Below, one piece after another: positions 1 to 6,596 of a stretch of DNA of 14,357 nucleotides; position 1 is the stretch's first letter, and the number at the start of each line of letters is the position of its first letter. The notes beneath the pieces were generated by a model, which saw only the letters and a program-made list of their open reading frames with translations, did no database searches and was not told where the DNA came from. The stretch comes from JALSRY01 sp964428275 (GTDB lineage Bacteria; Planctomycetota; Phycisphaerae; UBA1845; Fen-1342). The stretch spans positions 1 to 14,357 of the forward strand of contig CAYRXN010000034.1 of assembly GCA_964428275.1 (NCBI GenBank), given 5' to 3'. The position numbers and the translations under genes are program-made.

Positions 1-185
1 TGCATGTCGATCAGCCCGGGGACGACCAGCCGCCCACCGGCGTCGATCGTTTCGTCCGCACCGCCGGCGGCCGCCCGGCCGATCGCCGCGATCGTGCCGC
101 CGGCGATACGCACGTCGAGGACCTCGTCGATTTCCTGCGACGGATCGATCACCCGCCCGCCACGAATCAGGATACTCTGGCTCAT
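1..185 (-). CDS. pyrC: Dihydroorotase-type amidohydrolase, N-terminal part (runs off window)
   Basis: The first 61 codons are present, read leftwards from ATG at 185; the rest lies outside the window. The protein begins MSQSILIRGGRVIDPSQEID and continues through DVRIAGGTIAAIG to VVPGLIDMH at the edge. This is the usual opening of multifunctional PyrC-type dihydroorotases: a small beta-sandwich, then the strand carrying the first metal-binding HxH, of which only the first His is inside the window. Dihydroorotase closes carbamoyl-aspartate to dihydroorotate in cytosolic pyrimidine synthesis. The gene is divergent from the methyltransferase gene at 279, with 93 nt between the starts, so it is probably first in its transcript. 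Hydantoinases, allantoinases and non-catalytic PyrC-like proteins share this N-terminus. I am confident of the superfamily and moderately confident of dihydroorotase. Confidence 0.75.
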   Translation of the reverse strand, partial: MSQSILIRGGRVIDPSQEIDEVLDVRIAGGTIAAIGRAAAGGADETIDAGGRLVVPGLIDM

Positions 186-278
186 GTCTCACCCGTTGTT
201 CGCCGACGATCAGCGGCGTGCGTATCATAATGCGGCCGGCGCGTCGCCGACACCGGCCGCAGTCTCGGGAGCCAGCGC
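186..278. promoter_or_regulatory. Divergent promoter region between pyrC-like and methyltransferase genes
   Basis: These 93 nt separate two divergent starts and must hold signals for both genes. The only AT-rich patch is TATCATAAT at 223-231. Read on the minus strand it gives TATGAT (229-224) about 38 nt upstream of the pyrC-like ATG. Read on the plus strand it gives CATAAT (226-231) 47 nt upstream of the GTG at 279. I see no good -35 hexamer at 16-18 nt in either direction. GGGAG at 267-271 is the ribosome binding site for the plus-strand gene. Confidence 0.3.
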
Positions 279-1160
279 GTGGACTTGCCGAAGTGGTTTT
301 ACGACCGATTGCGCAGCGGCCCGCCGTTGCTGCTCGACGGGGCCACCGGGACGGAGCTCGAACGGCGCGGCGTCGCGACGCCGGCACCGCTCTGGTCCGC
401 CGCCGCGCTGCTCGATCAACCGCAGATCGTGGAGCGCATCCACGCCGATTACGTCGCCGCCGGCGCCGAGATCCTCGTGGCCAACACGTTTCGCACCGGA
501 CCGCGGGCGCTGCGGGCGGCGGGCATCGAACAGCGCGGCCCCGAACTGAACCGCCTCGCGGTGCGGCTCGGGCGCCGGGCCGCCGGGGGCCGGGATGTGC
601 TTGTCGCCGCCAGCGTCGCCCCGGTCGAAGACTGCTACAGCCCGCAGCTCGTGCCGGACGAGCCCACGCTCGTTTCCGAACACGGCCGGCTGATCCGCTG
701 GCTCGCCGGCGCCGCCCCGGACCTGATCTGGATCGAAACGATGGGCACGGTGCGCGAAGCCCGGGCCGCCGCCGCGGCCGCCGCCGCGGCGGGCCTGCCG
801 TTCGTCGTTTCGCTTATTGCGGGCGAATCGGGGGCGCTGCTCTCCGGCGAGCCGCTGGAAGCCGCCGTCGCCGCCGTCGAGCCGTCGGGACCGCTGGCGA
901 TCGGGCTCAACTGCATTCCGCCGCGCGGGCTTACCGCGTTGCTGCCGCGGCTGCGCCGCGCGACCGGCCGTCCGCTGGCAGCGTACGCGCACATCGACAA
1001 CGCCCGTCCGATTCCCGGTTGGCGCTACGCCGAACGGATGACGCCCGAGGAGTACGCGGCAGCGGCCGGGGCGTGGGTAGACCTGGGAGTCGCGATCATC
1101 GGCGGTTGCTGCGGCACCACGCCGGCGCACATCGCCGCGCTGCGCCGCCGACTCGCATAA
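279..1160 (+). CDS. Homocysteine S-methyltransferase family protein (zinc-dependent)
   Basis: This is a 293-residue cytosolic TIM-barrel enzyme of the homocysteine S-methyltransferase family (the type found in MmuM, BHMT and the first domain of MetH). The family uses a zinc-bound homocysteine thiolate to accept a methyl group and form methionine. The family opening is at residues 18-26 (LLDGATGTE), and ANTFRT is at 68-73. All three zinc cysteines are present: C212 in GLNCIPP, and C277 and C278 in GGCCGTTPAHI. The length fits a stand-alone homocysteine-binding barrel with no folate or cobalamin domain, so the methyl donor may be S-methylmethionine, a betaine or another small molecule; the sequence does not say which. 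The GTG start at 279 is chosen because GGGAG lies 7 nt upstream and the barrel begins at once. An alanine-rich helix covers residues 161-171. The gene ends 14 nt from the convergent lipoprotein gene. Confidence 0.88.
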   Translation: MDLPKWFYDRLRSGPPLLLDGATGTELERRGVATPAPLWSAAALLDQPQIVERIHADYVAAGAEILVANTFRTGPRALRAAGIEQRGPELNRLAVRLGRRAAGGRDVLVAASVAPVEDCYSPQLVPDEPTLVSEHGRLIRWLAGAAPDLIWIETMGTVREARAAAAAAAAAGLPFVVSLIAGESGALLSGEPLEAAVAAVEPSGPLAIGLNCIPPRGLTALLPRLRRATGRPLAAYAHIDNARPIPGWRYAERMTPEEYAAAAGAWVDLGVAIIGGCCGTTPAHIAALRRRLA

Positions 1161-1174
1161 GGAGAGACGCTACG

Positions 1175-1759
1175 TCAGCGCGGCTCGGAGCCGAGTTCGG
1201 CGTGCGCTTCGCCGCGCTTGTCGAGGTACTGGTTGGCCCGCTGGAGCATGCCGAGGAATTCGCCGCCGCTGACGAGCTTGATCTCGCTGCCCGGATGCGC
1301 GATTCGCCGGTACATCAGCTCGCGGTGGGCGTAGCGTCCCAGCCCGGTGAGCTGCCAGTTGAGCCCGCTGCGCAGGTTGATCGCCTTGGCGATCATGAAG
1401 CTGACTTCGGCCCGGTTGAGAAAGTCGCCGGGGCCGTGACCCCACCCGCGCGGCAGCAGGCCGCCGGACCGCATCGCCGCCTCGAGCGCTCCGTAATCAC
1501 CTTCGAACACTTCGCCACGGGCCAGCACGAACACGGCCCGGGCGGCCGCCTCGGCGCAGACGTAGGGCTGGTCGGCAATGTACTCGACCAGTTGGGCGTT
1601 GGAGTCCGCGGGGATGGCCGGTTGCGTCGTGATCCCGGTCGCCCCGTGCTGACAGCCGACAGACGCCAGCAGCCCGGCGGCCATCACCCCGATCGGCAGG
1701 GCCACCCGCGCCCGCCGGAGCGTGCGGCGAACCACGGTTGCAAGTTCGCAGAAACGCAT
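1175..1759 (-). CDS. Small predicted lipoprotein of unknown function, paired with outer-membrane barrel
   Basis: This 194-residue protein is not one I recognise. It has an Arg-rich start, a hydrophobic stretch (about residues 20-34) and then LLASVGC with C36, which reads as a lipoprotein signal peptide; Ser at -3 makes the lipobox slightly atypical. The mature part is about 158 residues and looks globular and helical. It contains a GEVFEGDYGALEAAM segment and a RAEVSFMIAKAINLRSG segment near residue 120, and it has a second Cys at about 68. Its ATG at 1759 directly follows the TAG of the barrel gene (1760-1762), so the two are almost certainly translationally coupled and work in the same envelope process. 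It could be a periplasmic or outer-membrane partner of the barrel. The pairing is seen; the function is unknown. Confidence 0.75.
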   Translation of the reverse strand: MRFCELATVVRRTLRRARVALPIGVMAAGLLASVGCQHGATGITTQPAIPADSNAQLVEYIADQPYVCAEAAARAVFVLARGEVFEGDYGALEAAMRSGGLLPRGWGHGPGDFLNRAEVSFMIAKAINLRSGLNWQLTGLGRYAHRELMYRRIAHPGSEIKLVSGGEFLGMLQRANQYLDKRGEAHAELGSEPR

Positions 1760-3184
1760 CTAGAAGCTCCAGGTCAGTCCGGTCAGCAGGAAGTTGCGGG
1801 TCGAGCGGTCCTGGTAGGCGTCGCCGGGGAAGAACGCTCCCCAGCGCAGCGTCCACGACACGTCCGACGCCACGCGCCAGTTCACGAAGTAGTCCATCTC
1901 CCATCCGACATAGCCGGAGAACTGCCCGGCGGTGGTGTCGCTGATGGCCCCGCGGCGGTGGTGCTTGTAGTAGAGGAACCAGTTCGTCCCGATTTCCAGG
2001 TCGCGCAGCCACTCGACCTGTTCCAGCGGCGTCAGGCTGCCGCCGGCACGCCAGATGTGCAGGTTGCTGGGAACGAACGCGGCGTCGAGGCCGGTGTCGC
2101 GATAGCCGAAGCCCGCAAAACCGTGGTCGCGCGTGCCGCCGCGGTTGCCGCCGACCGCGCCGACGGCGCTGAACAGGCGGTCCGAGTCGCCGCTGGCGAA
2201 CATGTACTCGAGCGTGGCCCGGGGCCGGGCCGGGCAGTCCCACAGGTATTCGACACCGACATCGAACCCCCAGGCGTCGATCGGGTCCTGTCGGCGGTAG
2301 TCGCCGTCGCCGAAGCTGTGCCCGCTCTGATAGACCACTTCGGCCCAGTAGTTGAGATTGTGGACGATGCTGCCGCGCGAACCCAAAGCGAAGTACTGGC
2401 TGTCGTAGCCGAAGTCCTGAAGCGGGGTGCGCGGGCTTTCGGCGGTATGGTCGTCGTTCCAGATCGCGTAGGCGAACGGCTCGTGGTCTTCAAACCCCTG
2501 ATAGCTGACCTGCACGCCGTAGAAGTTGCGGCCGCTGTGATCGGCGACCGGGTCGCTGCGGTCGATATTGGGGTAGCCGCCGATGGTCTTGCCCAGCAGG
2601 GCCCGCACGCGCAGGTCGTAGAACCGGGCGTCGAGCGTCACCGCGTCGAGCGGCATGTCGAGCACGTAGCCGGTGCCGAATTGCGTTTCCTGCCGTCCGA
2701 TCTTGAGCCGCAGTTGCAGCGGGTCCGACGGCTCGGCGAGCCGAAACGCCCGGCCGACGTCGATCCGGTACCAGCCGCGGTCGAGGTTGGGACCGACCCA
2801 GTCCCGGCGGCGGTGGTACTGGTCGCCGGGGTTGAAGTAATCGTAAGTCAGCCTCATCCGGGCGAAGATTTCGTGCGCGCCGTGGTCGATATCGAGGTGG
2901 GTCCACAGCGAGAGGCTCGGCCGTTGATAGAGCCGCTGCGACTGCACGCCGTCGTTGAAATCGAAGAAGTAGTATTCGAGCCAGCCGCCCCACTCCCAGT
3001 CGAGCAGGTCGTCGAGCGGCGCGATCCGCGCCCGCTGCCGGGCGAGCTGCTCGTCGATCATGCGCTGTTGCTTGAGGAGGGTCTGGCCCGTCGGCCGTCG
3101 GGTCTGGGCCGCCGCCGGGACGACGACCGCCAGCAGAGACGCGCCGGCCAATACGATCCTGCGATGCAATCGAGAGTGGTTCAT
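1760..3184 (-). CDS. Outer-membrane beta-barrel protein, alginate-export (AlgE-like) family
   Basis: This is a 474-residue predicted outer-membrane channel. Residues 1-26 (MNHSRLHRRIVLAGASLLAV then VVPAAA) form a Sec signal peptide with cleavage likely after AAA. That is why I choose the ATG at 3184; a GTG at 3241 in the same frame would bury the signal behind 19 charged residues. A Gln/Arg-rich helical segment follows at about 33-52. The rest is rich in alternating aromatic strands, such as WGGWLEYYFFDF, LRLKIGRQETQFGTG and WTLRWGAFFPGDAYQD, and it ends in a C-terminal Phe (LTGLTWSF), the usual barrel-assembly signal. The GRQ...FGTGYVLD stretch matches the alginate-export domain pattern of polysaccharide-export or aromatic-uptake porins. 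The substrate cannot be read from the sequence. It is the first gene of a two-gene operon with the lipoprotein. Confidence 0.78.
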   Translation of the reverse strand: MNHSRLHRRIVLAGASLLAVVVPAAAQTRRPTGQTLLKQQRMIDEQLARQRARIAPLDDLLDWEWGGWLEYYFFDFNDGVQSQRLYQRPSLSLWTHLDIDHGAHEIFARMRLTYDYFNPGDQYHRRRDWVGPNLDRGWYRIDVGRAFRLAEPSDPLQLRLKIGRQETQFGTGYVLDMPLDAVTLDARFYDLRVRALLGKTIGGYPNIDRSDPVADHSGRNFYGVQVSYQGFEDHEPFAYAIWNDDHTAESPRTPLQDFGYDSQYFALGSRGSIVHNLNYWAEVVYQSGHSFGDGDYRRQDPIDAWGFDVGVEYLWDCPARPRATLEYMFASGDSDRLFSAVGAVGGNRGGTRDHGFAGFGYRDTGLDAAFVPSNLHIWRAGGSLTPLEQVEWLRDLEIGTNWFLYYKHHRRGAISDTTAGQFSGYVGWEMDYFVNWRVASDVSWTLRWGAFFPGDAYQDRSTRNFLLTGLTWSF

Positions 3185-3278
3185 AAACACCAAGCCCCGC
3201 AAAGAGCAACCGAGGCGTTCGCGCCGATCCGCCGACGGCACCTGAAGACAAGAAACGAGCTTGGTCTGATCCGGCCCA

Positions 3279-3284
3279 TGTCAA
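3279..3284 (-). promoter_or_regulatory. Possible -35 box for the outer-membrane barrel operon
   Basis: The minus strand reads TTGACA, a perfect sigma-70 type -35 hexamer, 94 nt upstream of the barrel ATG at 3184. At 17 nt spacing the -10 position reads AGCTCG, a poor match, and 16 or 18 nt spacing is no better. I report it as a weak candidate only. Confidence 0.2.
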
Positions 3285-3344
3285 GCCGACAGCCTGTCGA
3301 GTAGCATGGTATGCGGCGGTTCACCTGTCAACGGAACAAACGCC

Positions 3345-4619
3345 ATGCCGCGCGAAATCGAAATGAAGTTCCGCATCGTGGATTCCGCGACGTTGCGAGC
3401 CGCGCTGCGCGAGTCGGGCGCCACCCCGCAGGCCCGGCGTTTCGAGATCAACCGCATGTTCGACACCCCCGCCGGCGACCTGCGCCGCCGCGACTGCGGG
3501 CTGCGCCTCCGCACCGAGTACGACCTGACCGCGATCGGCGACGACGCGCCCCCCCCGGCCGGGGCGAGCACCTTCACCTACAAAGGCCCGCGTGACTCCG
3601 GGCCGGTCAAATCGCGCGAGGAAATCGAGACGGCCGTGGCCGACGCCGACGCGCTCGTGCAGATGCTCGGCCGGCTCGGCTACCGCGAAACCGTCCGTTA
3701 CGAGAAGCAGCGCGAGCTCCTGCAACTCGAAGGTGGCGAAGTCTGCCTCGACCACCTGCCGCGGTTCGGCTGCTACGCGGAGATCGAGGGCCCCGACGCC
3801 CACACCGTCACGCGCATCGCGCGGCGTCTGGGCCTCGATCCCGACCTGGCGATTCGCACCACCTACGTCGAACTCGCCGCCGAACAGGGCGACACGACGC
3901 GCGACGGCGTCCGCGTGCTGCGTTTCGAGCGGCCCGCGCCCCTGGCGACGCACACCTTTCAGGCCCGCTCGGGCTGGTGCCGGCGACAGGCCGAACGCGA
4001 AGAGATGGTCTCCGGCCAGTTGGCGGCACGGGGTGTCCGTTCGCCGGCCGTGCTCCGGGCGATGCGGCTCGTGCCGCGCGAGTGGTTCGTGCCGCCCGAG
4101 ATCGCGTCGCAGGCCTACCGCGATTCGGCGCTGCCGGTGGATTGCGACCAGACCATCTCCCAGCCCTACATGGTCGCCCGCATGACCGAACTGCTCGAAC
4201 CGTCGCCGGACGATCGCGTGCTCGAGATCGGCACCGGCACCGGCTATCAGACCGCGATCCTGGCCCTGCTGGTCGAACACGTCTATTCGGTCGAACGGCA
4301 CGCCGAGCTGCTGCGCGGCGCCCGGCAGCGCCTGGAACGGCTGGGCCTCGCCAACGTCACGCTGCGCAGCGGGGACGGTTCGCTCGGCTGGGTCGAACAC
4401 GCTCCGTTCGATGCGATTCTCGTCACCGCCGGCGCCCCCGCGATCCCGGCCTCGCTGGAGGGGCAGTTGGCGGTCGGCGGGCGCCTGGTGATCCCGGTGG
4501 GCGACCCCGACAGCCAGACCCTGATCCGCCTGACGCGAACCGAAGGAGGAATCCGCCGCGAGAACTTCCTCGCTTGTCGATTCGTGAAGCTGATCGGCCG
4601 GGAGGGCTGGCAGGAGTAG
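3345..4619 (+). CDS. CYTH domain fused to protein-L-isoaspartate O-methyltransferase
   Basis: This 424-residue protein has two complete domains. Residues 1-180 are a CYTH triphosphate-tunnel domain of the CyaB/thiamine-triphosphatase type. Visible marks are the ExExK signature (E4, E6, K8 in REIEMKF), RMFDTPAG, LRLR at 53-56, TYKGP with K80, KSREEIET, EKQRELL, LDHLPRFGCYAEIEG with E146 and E148, and a closing TTYVEL. Residues 181-215 are a linker. Residues 216-424 are a full protein-L-isoaspartate methyltransferase: DQTISQPYMVA at 268-278, the SAM-binding VLEIGTGTGYQTAIL at 292-306, GDGSLGW at 343-349, VTAGAPAIP and GGRLVIPVG. The methyltransferase repairs isoaspartyl residues in aged proteins with S-adenosylmethionine. 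The CYTH half should hydrolyse or cyclise a nucleotide or inorganic triphosphate. The ATG at 3345 is preferred over one at 3306 because the CYTH motif begins there. A run of eight C at 3549-3556 is read through in frame. Confidence 0.87.
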   Translation: MPREIEMKFRIVDSATLRAALRESGATPQARRFEINRMFDTPAGDLRRRDCGLRLRTEYDLTAIGDDAPPPAGASTFTYKGPRDSGPVKSREEIETAVADADALVQMLGRLGYRETVRYEKQRELLQLEGGEVCLDHLPRFGCYAEIEGPDAHTVTRIARRLGLDPDLAIRTTYVELAAEQGDTTRDGVRVLRFERPAPLATHTFQARSGWCRRQAEREEMVSGQLAARGVRSPAVLRAMRLVPREWFVPPEIASQAYRDSALPVDCDQTISQPYMVARMTELLEPSPDDRVLEIGTGTGYQTAILALLVEHVYSVERHAELLRGARQRLERLGLANVTLRSGDGSLGWVEHAPFDAILVTAGAPAIPASLEGQLAVGGRLVIPVGDPDSQTLIRLTRTEGGIRRENFLACRFVKLIGREGWQE

Positions 4620-4881
4620 TCCGCCCCGGCGACGCGCTACGTCGCCGCCTTGCGCGATTTGCCGCAGCCATTCCGGCAACGCGGCGGAGACGCAACGCGC
4701 CGGGCGCACGTAATATCCTGCTGGCGCAGCAGTTAGCGACGACGGCGGTATGCCGGTGCCGCGAGCCTTTACGCGGCACGAAATCTGCCCCAAACTAGGT
4801 GGTTTCCGCGGGGGTACTGGGCACCGGGGTACCGCCCGCCCCGCGGCGGGGTGCGGAGATTCAGCTTTGAGGAAAGCATCT
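4620..4881 (+). promoter_or_regulatory. Leader and promoter region of the ior operon, with inverted repeats
   Basis: This 262-nt gap is the largest in the window and holds no convincing gene. TAATAT at 4711-4716 resembles a -10 box, but no clear -35 lies at the right distance. If it is used, the leader would be about 160 nt long. The leader carries a perfect 8-bp inverted repeat with an 8-nt loop, GTGCCGCG...CGCGGCAC (4756-4779), then GGTAC...GTACC (4813-4833), then a CCCCG-CGG-CGGGG hairpin (4839-4851). None ends in a clear T tract. GAGGAAAG at 4869-4876 is a strong ribosome binding site for iorA. I recognise no riboswitch or T-box motif. The same frame is open back to 4750, but the N-terminal extension it would give has no family match. 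Confidence 0.35.
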
Positions 4882-6498
4882 ATGAAAACGGAACTGCTGC
4901 TCGGTGACGAAGCGGTCGCACTCGGGGCCATCCACGCCGGCATCGGCGGGGCGTTCTCCTATCCGGGAACGCCGGCGACCGAGATCTTCGAGTTCATCCA
5001 ACGCGCAACCGCCGACGACCCGGGCGTCTCCGCGCTCTGGTCCGCCAACGAGAAGGTCGCCTACGAAGAGGCCCTGGGCATGTCGTATGCCGGCAAGCGC
5101 GCGATCGTCTCCATGAAGCACGTCGGGCTGAACGTCGCCGCCGACCCGTTCGTCAATTCGGCGCTCACCGGCGTCAACGGCGGGCTGGTGCTCGTCGTCG
5201 CGGACGACCCCGGGATGCACTCGTCCCAGAACGAGCAGGACAGCCGCTACCTGGGCGACTTCGCCAAGATCCCGATCCTCGAACCCGGAAACCAGCAGGA
5301 AGCCTACGACCTGATGTTCGAGGCGTTCGAGCTCTCCGAACGGCTGCAATTGCCGGTGATGGTGCGGCTCGTGACGCGGCTTTCGCACAGCCGCAGCGTG
5401 CTTCACGTCGCGGACGAACCGCCCGCCCGCCCCGAGCCCAAGCCCCGGCCGCCCAAGGAAAACTGGGTGCTGGTGCCCGCCAACGCCCGGCGACGCTGGC
5501 AGCATCTGCTCGAAATCCAGCCCAGCCTGCTCGATGTTTCCGAGCGCAGCAAGGTCAACCGGCTCAACCTCGCGGGCAAGCGCGGCATCATCGCGTCGGG
5601 AATCGCGTACAACTACGTGCGCGAAGCGCTGGGCGACGATTTCGATGGCTGCTCGATCCTCAAGATCGGCGTCTATCCCGTGCCCGTCAGTCTCGTGCGG
5701 CAGCTGGTGGACCACTGCGACGAGATCGTCGTTGTCGAGGAAGGCTACCCGTTCATCGAAACGCAACTCAACGGGCTGCTCGGGCTGCCCGGCAAGTCGG
5801 TACAGGGCAAGCTCAGCGGCCTGTTGCCGCGGACCGGCGAGCTCAGCCCCGACGCCGTCAAGGCCGCGTTCGGCAAACCGTGCTCGAGCGCCGAGCCCCA
5901 GGCGGTCCCCGGCCGCCCGCCGATGCTGTGCATCGGCTGTCCCCACCGCGATACCTTCGCGGCGATGCTCGAAGCGACCCGCGACGAGCCCGATACCATC
6001 ATGTTCAGCGACATCGGCTGCTACACGCTCGGGTGCCTGCCGCCTTATGAAGCCGTCCATTCCTGCGTGGACATGGGTGCGTCGATCGCGATGGCCCACG
6101 GGGCGGCCCAGGCCGGCAAACACCCCGTGCTCTGCACCATCGGCGACTCGACGTTCACGCACTCGGGCATGACCGGACTGATCGGCGCCGCGCGGGCCGA
6201 CGCCAACATGACCGTCTTCCTGCTCGACAACTCGACGGTCGCGATGACCGGCGGACAGCTCACGATGGCCCACGGCGACGAGCTGCTCGACATCGTGCGC
6301 GGGCTGGGCGTCAAGGACGAACACCTGCATGTGATCGACCCGCTGGCCAAGTTCCACGAGAAGAACACCGAGCTGTTCAAACGCGAGATCGCCCATCGCG
6401 GTCTCTCGGTCATCGTGGCCCGGCGGCCGTGCATCCAGATCAAAAAGCCCAAGAAGACCAAGAAGGACGAAAAGGCCGCCACCTGCGCGGCGACGTAG
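4882..6498 (+). CDS. iorA: Indolepyruvate ferredoxin oxidoreductase, alpha subunit (no C-terminal ferredoxin domain)
   Basis: This 538-residue alpha subunit belongs to the thiamine-diphosphate enzyme that turns indolepyruvate and related aryl-2-oxoacids plus CoA into aryl-acetyl-CoA and CO2, reducing ferredoxin. The N-terminal domain opens with LLGDEAVALGAI and SYPGTPATEI (26-35), the family signature. The C-terminal thiamine-diphosphate domain has LCIGCPHRDTF (349-359), SDIGCYTLGC (376-385) and the cofactor motif GDSTFTH (421-427) to LDNSTVAMTGGQ (448-459). Known IorA proteins are usually longer and end in a two-cluster 4Fe-4S domain with two CxxCxxCxxxCP motifs. Here the protein stops just after VARRPCIQI with a Lys-rich tail (KKPKKTKKDEKAATCAAT), so those clusters are missing. 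The ATG at 4882 has GAGGAAAG 5 nt upstream. iorB follows 98 nt downstream. The family call is secure; the native electron acceptor is not. Confidence 0.92.
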   Translation: MKTELLLGDEAVALGAIHAGIGGAFSYPGTPATEIFEFIQRATADDPGVSALWSANEKVAYEEALGMSYAGKRAIVSMKHVGLNVAADPFVNSALTGVNGGLVLVVADDPGMHSSQNEQDSRYLGDFAKIPILEPGNQQEAYDLMFEAFELSERLQLPVMVRLVTRLSHSRSVLHVADEPPARPEPKPRPPKENWVLVPANARRRWQHLLEIQPSLLDVSERSKVNRLNLAGKRGIIASGIAYNYVREALGDDFDGCSILKIGVYPVPVSLVRQLVDHCDEIVVVEEGYPFIETQLNGLLGLPGKSVQGKLSGLLPRTGELSPDAVKAAFGKPCSSAEPQAVPGRPPMLCIGCPHRDTFAAMLEATRDEPDTIMFSDIGCYTLGCLPPYEAVHSCVDMGASIAMAHGAAQAGKHPVLCTIGDSTFTHSGMTGLIGAARADANMTVFLLDNSTVAMTGGQLTMAHGDELLDIVRGLGVKDEHLHVIDPLAKFHEKNTELFKREIAHRGLSVIVARRPCIQIKKPKKTKKDEKAATCAAT

Positions 6499-6541
6499 GG
6501 TGGGCTTTGCCCACAGCGACCCACCGGTTGACAACCGGTGC
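6496..6541. repeat. Tandem palindromic elements between iorA and iorB
   Basis: The gap contains two perfect palindromes side by side: GTGGGC-TTT-GCCCAC (6500-6514, 6-bp stem) and CACCGGTTG-A-CAACCGGTG (6522-6540, 9-bp stem). The iorA stop codon TAG sits directly against the first (GTAGGGTGGGCTTTG...). From memory, GTAGGGTGGGC-TTT-GCCCACC and ACCGGTT-AACCGGT style palindromes occur as dispersed repeats in planctomycete and some other genomes, so this looks like a REP-like or miniature non-coding element. Copy number cannot be judged from one window, and only this copy is present here. Confidence 0.55.
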
Positions 6542-6557
6542 CACAGGACAATCGGCG

Positions 6558-6579
6558 CCGCGAGGGCGCGGGGTTTTTT
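6558..6579 (+). terminator. Terminator-like hairpin with T tract between iorA and iorB
   Basis: CCGCG-AGGG-CGCGG (6558-6571) forms a 5-bp GC-only stem with a 4-nt loop, followed after GG by six T (6574-6579). That is the form of an intrinsic terminator. It lies 17 nt before the iorB start, inside what should be one operon, so it would act as an attenuator or a partial stop rather than a full end. The stem is short and efficiency is uncertain. Confidence 0.4.
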
Positions 6580-6596
6580 CCAACGGGAGCCCAATC

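Noticed and set aside
218..3304. 1028-codon open frame on the plus strand across regions 1 and 2
   Set aside because: It overlaps the methyltransferase gene out of frame and runs antisense to the barrel and lipoprotein genes. Its translation is Arg/Val/Ala-rich with no domain, as expected of a stop-poor shadow frame in GC-rich DNA.
3549..3556. Run of eight C within the CYTH domain as a second slippage or error site
   Set aside because: The CYTH motifs before and after it are in the same frame, and C runs are expected in GC-rich DNA coding for Pro. It sits in a flexible loop (DDAPPPAG) rather than at a domain joint.
4750..4881. 44-residue N-terminal extension of IorA from the ATG at 4750
   Set aside because: The extension has no family match. 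The ATG at 4882 has a strong ribosome binding site and begins with the standard IorA opening.
3321..4943. 540-codon minus-strand open frame opposite the CYTH-methyltransferase gene
   Set aside because: The plus strand carries complete CYTH and methyltransferase signatures. The antisense translation has no recognisable motif.
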